Shown here one piece after another: positions 1 to 8,921 of a DNA stretch of 58,799 bases. The stretch is taken from assembly GCA_025360525.1 (NCBI GenBank), contig JANYCA010000132.1:1-58799 (forward strand), written 5' to 3'. The notes beneath the pieces were generated by a model. The model did not search any database. It saw only the letters and a program-made list of their open reading frames with translations, and had not been told where the DNA came from. Position numbers and translations under genes: made by a program. This DNA comes from Chitinophagaceae bacterium (GTDB taxonomy: Bacteria; Bacteroidota; Bacteroidia; Chitinophagales; Chitinophagaceae). How positions within the stretch are numbered: the first letter of the stretch is position 1; each line of letters begins with the position of its first letter.

Positions 1-114
1 CCTCGAAGCAAAAAGCGAAAATTAAATTACGGAACCCAGCTTGCACATAACGAACAGGTATTGCTGCAGGGGCGGAATTCATTGCTTGTCCTGCCCGGAA
101 CCGCTGCTGATTAA
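1..114 (+). CDS. Possible 3' end of an unidentified gene, truncated by the window edge
   Basis: Frame 1 is open from the first base to a TAA at 112-114 and would encode 37 residues ending LLVLPGTAAD. I do not recognise the sequence and no domain can be named. The only support is that the frame is open up to the edge; an overlapping ORF in another frame (41-283) has Cys-rich, low-quality composition and was judged spurious. Confidence 0.22.
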   Translation, partial: PRSKKRKLNYGTQLAHNEQVLLQGRNSLLVLPGTAAD

Positions 115-303
115 AGATATAAAAGTAAAAGTTAACCAACAAAAGCCCAGCGATGCTTGTCTTGCCCAGCTGATGTTGATAGCGATAAAATGCCCATTGT
201 TACAACGTCAGGCCGCACTTGCAGCAATACCCATGTTGTATGCAGCTTTACCGTTTATGCTTGTACAAAAGCCATATTATTAATGTCGCTGAATAAAGAA
301 AGT

Positions 304-435
304 CTAGCCTAAACTAAAGCCAAATAGAAAATCTAAAGACGAATTTAATTCTACCTGCTCAACAACATACGTCCTGCCCAGACAAATGTTGATTGATAAT
401 GGCTGAATGAAAAACCAATGCTCAACATTGCTCCC
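304..435 (-). pseudogene. Possible C-terminal remnant of an outer membrane beta-barrel protein
   Basis: A minus-strand frame of 43 codons bounded by an upstream TGA reads like the last strands of a beta-barrel: alternating hydrophobic residues, with segments WFFIQPLSINICLG and YVVEQVELNSSLDF, and the ending LFGFSLG before TAG. It has no start codon. I infer a gene remnant left beside the recombinase; the similarity is by pattern only and could be chance. Confidence 0.2.
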
Positions 436-601
436 TCATTCCTTTTTTTAAGGCGTCTAATTTAAAAAAGTTGCAAACAACTCAAATATAGCCGCAAGTA
501 CCTTCTTTTCCAAAATTTTTTTCTTGCCTAAACCTTTCATTCTCAATCCCGTTTATAATATCTGGAAATTTACTCACCATGGCCAGTCTTGCGCTTTTCT
601 G

Positions 602-627
602 GTGACACATATAATGTCACATTATAT
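602..627. repeat. Overlapping perfect palindromes beside the recombinase gene
   Basis: Positions 609-627 are a perfect palindrome with 9-bp arms (ATATAATGT, central C, ACATTATAT). Positions 602-620 form a second inverted repeat (GTGACA and TGTCAC around a 7-nt centre). The pair lies 10 bp past the recombinase stop codon. It may be a terminator-like structure, or a core recombination site, since tyrosine recombinases act on short inverted arms around a small spacer. No U-tract follows on the minus strand. Confidence 0.35.
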
Positions 628-636
628 ACGAATGTT

Positions 637-1869
637 TTAAAGCCCCCGCTTACGGGCAATTTTATCTAAAGGACTTTCAACTTTGCTGCTATCACGGTTG
701 CTCACCTTGGTGTAAATAAGCGTTGTTTTAATATCGTTATGACCCAGCAGCTTTTGTATATAAGTAATGTCTGTGCCGTTTTCCAACAAATGGGTGGCAA
801 AGCTGTGTCGCAGACTGTGAAAACTGCAGTTGGGTGGAAGACCAAGGTTTTTATACGCCGCTTTAAAAATCTGCTGTGCGCTGCGGCTGCTGAAATGTTC
901 TCCGGCGTATTGGCCATCAAACAACCATGTCTTGGGTTTGTACAAAATATAGTAATGTCGCAGCAAACTTAATATGGTTGTACTAAGCGTTACCATCCTG
1001 TCTTTTTTGCCTTTCGCCGATTTAATATGTATCTGCATCCGGTCGCTGTTAATGTCGGTTATCTGCAGGCTTACCGCCTCGCTCACCCGCAGGCCGGCAC
1101 TGTATGCAAGTAGCAGCAGGCTTCGGTGCTTTACGTTTTGCACGGCCATCAGCCCGTCTACAATTTTTTCTTCGCTTATTACTTTGGGCAACTGCAGGGG
1201 CTTTTTAGGCCGGGGTATTTCAAAGAAAAATTTTTCTTTAAACAACACTTGTTCGTAATAAAATTTTAACGCATTTAACCGGCTATGCAGTGTAGCTTCT
1301 TTTAGTTTTAGTGTAACCACACAATAGTGCAGGTAATTTTTTATTCGTTCGGGTCCAAAGCTGTCGGCCGGCGTGTTTTTAAGGGTTGCCAAAAATTGTA
1401 TTAATTCATTCACATAGGTGCGGATGGTGCTCGGGCTGTAGCCTTTCAACCGCAATTGCTGTATCATTTGTGTAGTAGCCTCCTCGTTGCAGGGCTCAAT
1501 GTACCGGGCGCTGGCCGTGCTTTTCAAGTATTGAGACGGCAGCTGCCGACGGTGAGCCGGCAGTGAAATTGGTGTAATTAGTTTGCTGCTGTTCACCGTG
1601 TAGTCCTGCCCTGCCGTACGACTTTGCAGCAGGCGGTTACGGTCGTGCAGGTAGGTTCTAATCGCCGTAATATCGATAGAACCAAGCGACTGCAGTGCCT
1701 GCCAGATCTCCACAAAATTTTCACGGCAAAGCGGGCTATACCACCCCTTGAGTGTTTTTGAATATTTAACGCAGCCTATTTTTTTAAGCTGGGCGTTGGT
1801 TGCAGGGGGTGCATCGATGAGTATGCAGTCCTGGTGGCGGTGAATACAGGCTGTTAACTGAATGTGCAT
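637..1869 (-). CDS. Tyrosine recombinase / site-specific integrase (XerC/D-like)
   Basis: Encodes 410 residues. An N-terminal extension of about 110 residues precedes a SAM-like core-binding domain (about 125-212) and a catalytic domain (about 225-395). All catalytic residues of the family are visible: R261 in AGLRVSE, K286 in SAKGKKD, H351 and R354 in HSLRHSFATH, H377 in LLGHNDI, and the nucleophile Y386 in IYTKVS. It is longer than XerC/XerD (about 300) because of the N-terminal extension, and it lacks the extra insertion that marks integron integrases. It would cut and rejoin DNA at short inverted sites. It is isolated, with gene remnants on one side and a large palindromic array on the other, as expected of a mobile or recombination-prone locus. 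Its substrate cannot be read from the sequence. Confidence 0.93.
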   Translation of the reverse strand: MHIQLTACIHRHQDCILIDAPPATNAQLKKIGCVKYSKTLKGWYSPLCRENFVEIWQALQSLGSIDITAIRTYLHDRNRLLQSRTAGQDYTVNSSKLITPISLPAHRRQLPSQYLKSTASARYIEPCNEEATTQMIQQLRLKGYSPSTIRTYVNELIQFLATLKNTPADSFGPERIKNYLHYCVVTLKLKEATLHSRLNALKFYYEQVLFKEKFFFEIPRPKKPLQLPKVISEEKIVDGLMAVQNVKHRSLLLLAYSAGLRVSEAVSLQITDINSDRMQIHIKSAKGKKDRMVTLSTTILSLLRHYYILYKPKTWLFDGQYAGEHFSSRSAQQIFKAAYKNLGLPPNCSFHSLRHSFATHLLENGTDITYIQKLLGHNDIKTTLIYTKVSNRDSSKVESPLDKIARKRGL

Positions 1870-2841
1870 ATAGGTGGTTTTAAGGCTTGTAAGGCCTGGT
1901 GAAGTTTGTTATTACTATTTTTAAACCTCCCTGCCCTACCCCAAAAATACGGTATAAACAAAGGAAGTTTTTTTGCAAGTAAAAGGGTGTATTTCAGATT
2001 AGCTACGCAGTATGGCTGCAAAAAAGCTCATATACACCGAATGATTGACCTCACCCCCAACCCTTCTCCGAAGGAGAGGGGAGCCTGACTCTAAAAATTA
2101 GGCAACTCATTTTTATTGACTACTAGTAGGTTAGCAATGGTGTATATATAATTGTCGCAGGGTGTTCAATACGAACAGATGCAGGGTTTCAATGAGAACG
2201 CCCATTCTAAAGCATTAGCTCCCTTTACGGCATGGGGCAACAGCGACAATTTGAAAAGCACCCCCGTAAAAAATGGGGTAACGTGTAAGTGAAAATCAAT
2301 CTTGTAATTTTTTAATTTTTTCAACTTTTACTTCCGTCAACCATTTTCAACTATCAACCCCTACCCTTCCACCCTCCACAAACAACTTCGCTCCTTCTGT
2401 TTTATAGCTTCGCTATCCTCAGCCACAGCATTAAGGTCCAGTAGATGATTATTAATTACTGCTCAATCTACACAAAGCATCGCATTAAAAAAATAGTAAT
2501 GCATGTTTTTATTTAATTTATTTTTTCGTTCATACTTCCTGAAAAATGTAAGACTGATTCGCCTTTGTTTCTATTGAAATTTTAAAAGTTTTTTGCTATA
2601 ACAAGCGCCCCTGCTATGTCTTTTTCACCAAGCGGCGAGGCGTTGTAATTTCAGAACTCCAGACTTATCGCAAACTAAATCCACGCTTTTCATTTTTTTG
2701 TCCAGGCAACTGAGCCCTGAATAAGCATCGTTGCATCGCCCTCTTGTGCTTTTGAACATATAGCAGCGCTTTCAATTTGCGAACTACTCTTTAATTTATA
2801 AGTAAGGGTAAGGCGTTTTAACTTAATAGCGTAACTGCTTT
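1870..2841. other. Non-coding region between recombinase and repeat array
   Basis: No credible gene. It contains a REP-like palindrome at 2047-2087 and, at 2608-2646, a degenerate copy of the second sub-element of the downstream array (GCGGCGAGGCGTTGTAAT resembles the array's CCGGCGAAGCGTTGTAAT), suggesting that the array once extended further left. Confidence 0.5.
2047..2087. repeat. REP-like intergenic palindrome (CCTCACCCCCAACCC type)
   Basis: A pyrimidine-rich lead is followed by a hairpin of CCCTTCTCC and GGAGAGGGG arms around GAA. Dispersed elements of this style are common between Bacteroidota genes, and the two 89-bp repeats at 57360-57537 carry a related pyrimidine/purine palindrome. 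Confidence 0.5.
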
Positions 2842-4425
2842 TCATGCCTACGGATGTTGGTCAAAAGACCAACATCGGCGTTTACTGAGTTGGTTACTTC
2901 TTTTAATGACTTAATCTCAACGGAAATAATTTACCGCCTTTCCAAAAGCCCCGGTTGTGTCTTTTGACCAACCGGCGAAGCGTTGTAATCTAATACTGTA
3001 ACTGATATTTTTTTTTGCTTTTGTTGCTGTTGTAAGATTAAAATATATCCTATTCCAAACGCCCAGCTGATCTTTTTTAGCTTCATCACTTCGGAGTTTG
3101 TCAAAAGACCAACATCGGCGTTTACTGAGTTGGTTACTTCCTTTAATGACTTAACCTCAATGGAAATAATTTACCGCCTTTCCAAACGCCCCAGCTGATC
3201 TTTTTTAGCTTCATCACTTCGGATGTTGGTCAAAAGACCAACATCGGCGTTTACTTAGTTAGTTATTTCCTTTAATGAATTAATCTCAAAGGAAATAATT
3301 TACCGCCTTTCCAAACGCCCCGATTGTGTCTTTTGACCAACCGGCGAAGCGTTGTGATCTAATACTGTAACTGATCTTTTATTTGCTTTTGTTGCTGTTG
3401 TAAGATTAAAATATATCCTAACCCAAACGCCCAGCTGATCTTTTTTTGCCTTCATCACTTCGGATGTTGGTCAAAAGACCAACATCGGCGTTTACTGAGT
3501 TGGTTACTTCTTTTAATGACTTAACCTCAACGGAAATAATTTACCGCCTATTCCAAACGCCCCGGTTGCGTCTTTTGACCAACCGGCGAAGCGTTGTGAT
3601 CTAATGCTATAACAGACGTTTCTGTTGCTGTTGTAAGATTAAAAAATATCCTATTCCAAAAGCCCCGGCTGATCTTTTTTTGCCTTCATCACTTCGGATG
3701 TTGGTCAAAAGACCAACATCGGCGTTTACTGAGTTGGTTACTTCCTTTAATGACTTAACCTCAACGGAAATAATTTACCGCCTTTCCAAACGCCCCGGTT
3801 GTGTCTTTTGACCAACCGGCGAAGCGGTGTAATCTAATACTGTAACTGATCTTTTATTTGCTTTTGTTGCTGTTGTAAGATTAAAATATATCCTATTCCA
3901 AACGCCCAGCTGATCGTTTTTAGCTTCATCACTTCGGATGTTGGTCAAAAGACCAACATCGGCGTTTACTGAGTTGGTTACTTCTTTTTTTGCCTTCATC
4001 ACTTCGGATGTTGGTCAAAAGACCAACATCGGCGTTTACTGAGTTGGTTACTTCCTTTAATAACTTAACCTCAACGGAAATAATTTACCGCCTTTCCAAA
4101 AGCCCCGGTTGTGTCTTTTGACCAACCGGCGAAGCGTTGTGATCTAATACTGTAACTGATATTTTATTTGCTTTTGTTGCTGTTCTGAGATTATTTTTGC
4201 CTTCATCACTTCGGATGTTGGTCAAAAGACCAACATCGGCGTTTACTGAGTTGGTTACTTCCTTTAATGACTTAACCTCAATGGAAATAATTTACCGCCT
4301 TTCCAAACGCCCCGGCTGATCTTTTTTTGCCTTCATCACTTCGGATGTTGGTCAAAAGACCAACATCGGCGTTTACTGAGTTGGTTATTTCCTTTAATGT
4401 CTTAACCTCAACGGAAATAAAATTG
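2842..4425. repeat. Tandem array of about 240-bp palindrome-containing units
   Basis: Nine units begin with TTCATCACTTCGG or a variant. Each carries hairpin A: arms GATGTTGGTC and GACCAACATC around AAAA, imperfect only in the second copy. The 10-nt core TCAAAAGACC of A starts at 2861, 3101, 3230, 3471, 3705, 3945, 4015, 4222 and 4352. Spacing is 240, 129, 241, 234, 240, 70, 207 and 130, so full units are about 240 bp and the others carry internal deletions. Full units also hold element B (2949-2986, 3318-3355, 3560-3597, 3793-3830, 4103-4140), in which GTCTTTTGACCAACC is the reverse complement of the A core. Unit lengths are not multiples of three and no frame is conserved, so the array is non-coding. 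The last unit ends about 150 bp before the efflux operon. Confidence 0.9.
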
Positions 4426-4572
4426 GGAGGTTACCGACGAGGTCAAACACAGCTTGTAAATAAGATGTTAACGGGCCATATCGTAATACCATCCACTGTA
4501 AGTTTGCAGCGATTTTAAAAAATCAACTAACCTAATTTTCGTTCTTCACTTAATAAAATCGCTAATTTACCA

Positions 4573-5661
4573 ATGACAAGGATAGCATGGATGATGAGCC
4601 TCTGTACCCTCATTTATTGTACAAGTTGCACCACCAAAAAAAACGAAGCCGTTGAAGAGGCTGTTAAGTACACCGTTACCAGCCCACTAAAAATTGATAC
4701 TTCTTTTGTAAAGGATTATGTAGCCCAAATACAGTCTGTTCGCAATATTGAAATACGTGCCCAGGAAAAAGGGTATCTGCAAACAATAAATGTAGATGAA
4801 GGCGGGCTTGTAAGAGCCGGCCAGGTGCTGTTTAAAATTGTACCAACCCTTTACGAGGCAGAATATTTAAAAGCACAAGCTGAAGTTAAGGGTGCCGAAC
4901 TGGAGTTGCTGAACACCAAAACCCTCAGCGATAAAGACATTGTTTCAAAATCAGAATCGGCCATTGCACAGGCAAAACTCGATGCAGCAAAGGCCGACCT
5001 GGCACTGGCGAAAATGCATCTTTCCCTTACAGAAATTAAAGCCCCTTTTGATGGGGTGTTAGACAGGATACCATTAAAACTGGGTAGCCTGATCGACGAA
5101 GGTGCACTGCTAACAAAGCTTTCAGACAATAAGTTTGTGTATGCCTATTTTAATGTACCCGAAAAAGAATACCTGGCCTACAAAGCACAGGCCGCTGCAA
5201 ACAACATACACAATGTATCGTTGTTGCTGGCAAATAATGAGCTGCATAAATATCCGGGCATTGTTGAAACCATCGAGGGCGAGTTTGATAATGAAACGGG
5301 CAACATAGCTTTCAGGGCAAAATTTCCTAACCCGGAAATGCTGCTAAAGCATGGAGAAACGGGCAAAGTAAGAATGGTAGTACCTCTAAAAAATGCGCTG
5401 ATCATTCCACAAAAAGCAACCTATGAATTACAGGATAAAGTATTTCTTTTTGTGGTTGATAAAGACAATATCGTAAGGTCTAGAAGTATCACTGTAAAAA
5501 ACAAATTGCCAGATATTTATGTGATAGATGATGCAGATTTAAAAGAAACTGATAAGATTTTGCTGGAGGGTGTACAAAAGGTTAAAGACGGCGACAAAAT
5601 CAGTTTTGAATTTGAAAAGCCCGAAGAAATAATGAAACATTTACGGCTTAAGGCAGAATAA
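4573..5661 (+). CDS. RND efflux periplasmic adaptor (membrane fusion protein)
   Basis: Encodes 362 residues. The N-terminal signal ends in a lipobox-like YCTSC, so the protein is probably a lipoprotein tethered to the inner membrane. The biotinyl-lipoyl-like half motif (AQEKGYLQTINVDEGGLVRAG) sits near residue 65 and its partner (IKAPFDGVLDRIPLKLGSL) near 160, separated by a helical hairpin rich in Ala and Leu. Beta-barrel and membrane-proximal domains follow. The length is normal for the AcrA/MexA family. It would bridge the pump encoded next to the outer membrane factor encoded third, forming a tripartite exporter. It is the first gene of the operon, 92 bp before the pump gene. The substrate range is unknown. 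Confidence 0.93.
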   Translation: MTRIAWMMSLCTLIYCTSCTTKKNEAVEEAVKYTVTSPLKIDTSFVKDYVAQIQSVRNIEIRAQEKGYLQTINVDEGGLVRAGQVLFKIVPTLYEAEYLKAQAEVKGAELELLNTKTLSDKDIVSKSESAIAQAKLDAAKADLALAKMHLSLTEIKAPFDGVLDRIPLKLGSLIDEGALLTKLSDNKFVYAYFNVPEKEYLAYKAQAAANNIHNVSLLLANNELHKYPGIVETIEGEFDNETGNIAFRAKFPNPEMLLKHGETGKVRMVVPLKNALIIPQKATYELQDKVFLFVVDKDNIVRSRSITVKNKLPDIYVIDDADLKETDKILLEGVQKVKDGDKISFEFEKPEEIMKHLRLKAE

Positions 5662-5753
5662 CATCCGTACCATTTGAGTGGGTGCATGGCTGCTGTTTAA
5701 CTACAATGTATAGCCTGCGCTTACCATTCTATCATTCAAAAATATATCCATAA

Positions 5754-8700
5754 ATGTTTAATAAATTTATACACAGGCCGGTACTTTCTATTGTGATATC
5801 TATCATAATTGTGTTCCTGGGAGTGCTGTCAATGACCATTTTGCCTGTAACACAATTCCCCACTATTTCGCCCCCAAAAGTGGTAGTGGTTGCCGACTAT
5901 CCGGGTGCCAATAACGAGCTGATGGTAAAATCCGTAATCATTCCTTTAGAAAGAGCATTGAATGGTGTGCCGGGCATGAAATACATAACTGCAAGCGCAG
6001 GTAATGATGGTGAAGCAAATGTGGAAGTGATTTTTAATTTGGGTACCGATCCTAACCAGGCTGCATTAAATGTACAAAACAGGGTAGCATCTGTAATAAA
6101 TAAATTACCCCCATTGGTTGTACGGGAAGGGTTGAAAATTTCGCAGGAAGTACCAAACATGCTCATGTACATAAACCTGTACTCTACCGATACTGCTACC
6201 GACCAAAAGTTCCTGTTCAATTTTGCCGACATCAATATGTTGTCAGAATTAAAAAGGGTAAATGGGGTAGGCTTTGCTGATATCCTTGGTAACCGGGAAT
6301 ATGCTATGCGTATCTGGCTAAAACCCGATCGTATGCTGGCCTATAAAATTTCTACCGACGAAATTATGGCATCCCTTAGTTCTCAAAGCCTGGAAGCATC
6401 ACCAGGTAAAACGGGCGAAAGTTCGGGCAAACGGTCGCAGTCTTTTGAATATGTACTTAAATACACGGGTCGCTTTACCACCAAAGAGCAATACGAAAAC
6501 ATAATTGTTAAAGCAAATCCGAGCGGCGAATTGTTGCGCCTCAAAGACGTAGCGGATATTGAATTTGGCAGCTCTATGTACGATATCTATTCGAGCCTTA
6601 ATGGAAAATCATCTGCAGCAATTGTATTAAAACAATCTTATGGCAGCAATGCCTCGCAGGTAATTAAAGATATAAAAGCAAAGCTGGAAGAGATTAAAAA
6701 AACGTCCTTTCCAAAAGGAATGGATTACGAAATAAGTTATGATGTGTCTAAATTTCTGGACGCTTCTATCGACAAGGTAGTTCATACACTGGTAGAAGCA
6801 TTTATCCTCGTAGGTATAGTAGTGTTTATCTTTTTAGGCGATTGGCGTTCTACATTAATTCCTGCTATTGCAGTGCCTGTTTCATTAGTGGGCACCTTTT
6901 TATTTATGCAGTTTTTTGGCATTACGCTCAACCTCATTACTTTATTTGCATTGGTATTGGCCATCGGTATTGTGGTGGATAATGCCATCGTAGTAATTGA
7001 AGCCGTGCATGCTAAAATGGAAACCAAACATCTTAGTCCATTGCTTGCAACGGAAGAAGCCATGCATGAAATAAGTGGAGCCATTATCGCCATCACTTTT
7101 GTTATGGCGGCAGTGTTTATTCCGGTGGCATTTATGAGCGGACCGGTGGGTGTATTCTATCGGCAATTTTCAATTACCATGGCAACGGCGATTATTTTGT
7201 CGGGTGTGGTGGCCCTTACGCTTACACCTGCCCTATGTGCAATCATGCTGAAGAATACCCACGGACAACCAAAAAAGAAGAATATACTTACTAAAGCGCT
7301 TGATGGTTTCAACCATTGGTTTAATAATCTTACGGGCAGTTATCAAAAGGTACTGAACGGCATAGTGAGCAAAAGGCTGATAACTTTTTTACTGCTGATT
7401 GGTTTTTGTGCTGCCACCTATTTTATAAACAATACCGTTCCGTCCGGCTTTATACCCAGCGAAGACCAAGGCATGTTTTATGCCGTAATTCAAACGCCCC
7501 CAGGTTCATCACTTGAACGGACAAACGATGTATCAGAACGTGTGCAAAAGATCGCCCAAAAGATCGAAGGCGTGCAATCTGTTTCGGCATTGGCCGGATA
7601 TGAAATTCTTTCTGAAGGTACAGGTTCCAACTCCGGTACCTGTCTTGTAAACCTGAAAAGCTGGGACGACAGGAAACATTCAGCTCACGAAATAATGACT
7701 GAACTGGAAGAAAAATCAAAAGACATTGCTGGTGCACAAATTGAATTTTTTCAGCCCCCGGCGGTTCCCGGTTATGGTGCAGCTGGCGGTTTTGAATTGC
7801 GGCTTATGGATAAAACCGGTAATGGCGATTATAAAAAACTGGAGACGGTAAGTAACGATTTTGTAGCTGCACTTAGCAAACGGAAAGAGCTGGCAAACGT
7901 ATTTAGTTTTTACAGTGCAAGCTTTCCGCAATTTATGTTGAAGGTGGATAATGATGCTGCACAGCAAAAGGGCGTAAGCATAGAAAATGCGATGAATACG
8001 CTTTCTACTTTAATCGGTAGCAACTACGAAATAAGCTTTATAAAATTTGGAAGGCAGTACAAAGTAATTGTTGCTGCTGCAGCTCAATACAGGGCATTGC
8101 CAGATGATGTATTAAAACTCTATGTAAAAAACAATAAAGGCGAAATGGTGCCTTTCTCTGCTTTTATGAGTATGGAAAAAGTGTATGGCCTCTCAGAAAT
8201 TACCCGGCATAATATGTACACTGCATCGCAAATAAGTGGCAGTGCTGCCATGGGCTTCAGTAGTGGCCAGGCATTGGCCACTGTAAATGAAGTGGCAGAA
8301 AAAACCTTGCCACGTGGCTTTGTTATCGACTGGGCAGGTGTTTCAAAAGATGAATCATCCCGTGGTAATGAGGCTGTTTACATCTTTCTTATTTGTTTGG
8401 GCTTTGTTTACCTGATTCTTTCTGCTCAATACGAAAGTTTTGTATTGCCGCTGGCAGTAATCCTTTCGTTGCCTGCAGGTATATTCGGAGCCTTTGTATT
8501 TTTAAAAATATTCGGGCTCGAAAATAATATCTACGCACAGGTGGCCATGGTAATGCTGATTGGTTTGCTTGGAAAAAATGCGGTATTGATTGTGGAGTTT
8601 GCAGTTCAAAAACACCGCTCCGGTGCTACGGTATTTCAGGCAGCGGTAGAGGGTGCCACGGTAAGATTCCGTCCTATCTTAATGACATCATTTGCATTTG

Positions 8701-8921
8701 TAGCAGGATTGATACCGCTGCTGATAGCAACTGGTCCGGGTAAAATTGGTAACCGAACCATTGGTAGTGCTGCGGCTGGTGGAATGCTGTTTGGAACAGT
8801 GTTTGGCGTATTGGTAATACCGGGTCTGTATTACCTTTTTGCAAAAATCTCCGAGAAAAATATTTTGGTAGCCAACGAAGATGAAAATCCTTTAACAGAA
8901 GAAATAGACAATAACCGATAA
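5754..8921 (+). CDS. RND multidrug efflux pump, AcrB/HAE1 type
   Basis: Encodes 1055 residues with the typical layout: a first transmembrane helix (about 9-29), a porter domain, helices 2-6 (about 343-500), a second porter domain and the final helices (about 870-1030). TM4 reads GIVVDNAIVV: D409 matches the first proton-relay Asp of AcrB, but the second position is Asn (N410) instead of Asp. The TM10 lysine is present in GLLGKNAVLIVEFA. The pump uses proton influx to expel amphiphilic compounds captured from the periplasm or outer leaflet. It sits between its adaptor and outer membrane factor genes, and its stop codon overlaps the next start by one base (TAATG), which indicates translational coupling. 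Confidence 0.95.
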   Translation: MFNKFIHRPVLSIVISIIIVFLGVLSMTILPVTQFPTISPPKVVVVADYPGANNELMVKSVIIPLERALNGVPGMKYITASAGNDGEANVEVIFNLGTDPNQAALNVQNRVASVINKLPPLVVREGLKISQEVPNMLMYINLYSTDTATDQKFLFNFADINMLSELKRVNGVGFADILGNREYAMRIWLKPDRMLAYKISTDEIMASLSSQSLEASPGKTGESSGKRSQSFEYVLKYTGRFTTKEQYENIIVKANPSGELLRLKDVADIEFGSSMYDIYSSLNGKSSAAIVLKQSYGSNASQVIKDIKAKLEEIKKTSFPKGMDYEISYDVSKFLDASIDKVVHTLVEAFILVGIVVFIFLGDWRSTLIPAIAVPVSLVGTFLFMQFFGITLNLITLFALVLAIGIVVDNAIVVIEAVHAKMETKHLSPLLATEEAMHEISGAIIAITFVMAAVFIPVAFMSGPVGVFYRQFSITMATAIILSGVVALTLTPALCAIMLKNTHGQPKKKNILTKALDGFNHWFNNLTGSYQKVLNGIVSKRLITFLLLIGFCAATYFINNTVPSGFIPSEDQGMFYAVIQTPPGSSLERTNDVSERVQKIAQKIEGVQSVSALAGYEILSEGTGSNSGTCLVNLKSWDDRKHSAHEIMTELEEKSKDIAGAQIEFFQPPAVPGYGAAGGFELRLMDKTGNGDYKKLETVSNDFVAALSKRKELANVFSFYSASFPQFMLKVDNDAAQQKGVSIENAMNTLSTLIGSNYEISFIKFGRQYKVIVAAAAQYRALPDDVLKLYVKNNKGEMVPFSAFMSMEKVYGLSEITRHNMYTASQISGSAAMGFSSGQALATVNEVAEKTLPRGFVIDWAGVSKDESSRGNEAVYIFLICLGFVYLILSAQYESFVLPLAVILSLPAGIFGAFVFLKIFGLENNIYAQVAMVMLIGLLGKNAVLIVEFAVQKHRSGATVFQAAVEGATVRFRPILMTSFAFVAGLIPLLIATGPGKIGNRTIGSAAAGGMLFGTVFGVLVIPGLYYLFAKISEKNILVANEDENPLTEEIDNNR

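Larger units (their letters stand above)
115..636. other. Gene-poor region with decayed sequence
   Basis: No intact gene is visible. The AT-rich stretch carries one possible beta-barrel remnant on the minus strand (304-435) and, just before the recombinase 3' end, overlapping palindromes at 602-627. Confidence 0.5.

Noticed and set aside
41..283. 80-codon plus-strand ORF at the left edge
   Set aside because: Cys-rich, low-quality composition with no recognisable domain; a different frame is open to the edge.
3775..4002. ORF inside the repeat array, and a similar one at 4327-4518
   Set aside because: Unit lengths are not multiples of three and the frame is not kept between units; both are products of the repeats.
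2842..4425. CRISPR array
   Set aside because: Units are about 240 bp and nearly identical along their whole length, with no unique spacers and no cas genes.
2842..4425. True integron with attC sites
   Set aside because: No cassette ORFs lie between the hairpins and the recombinase lacks the additional integron integrase domain.
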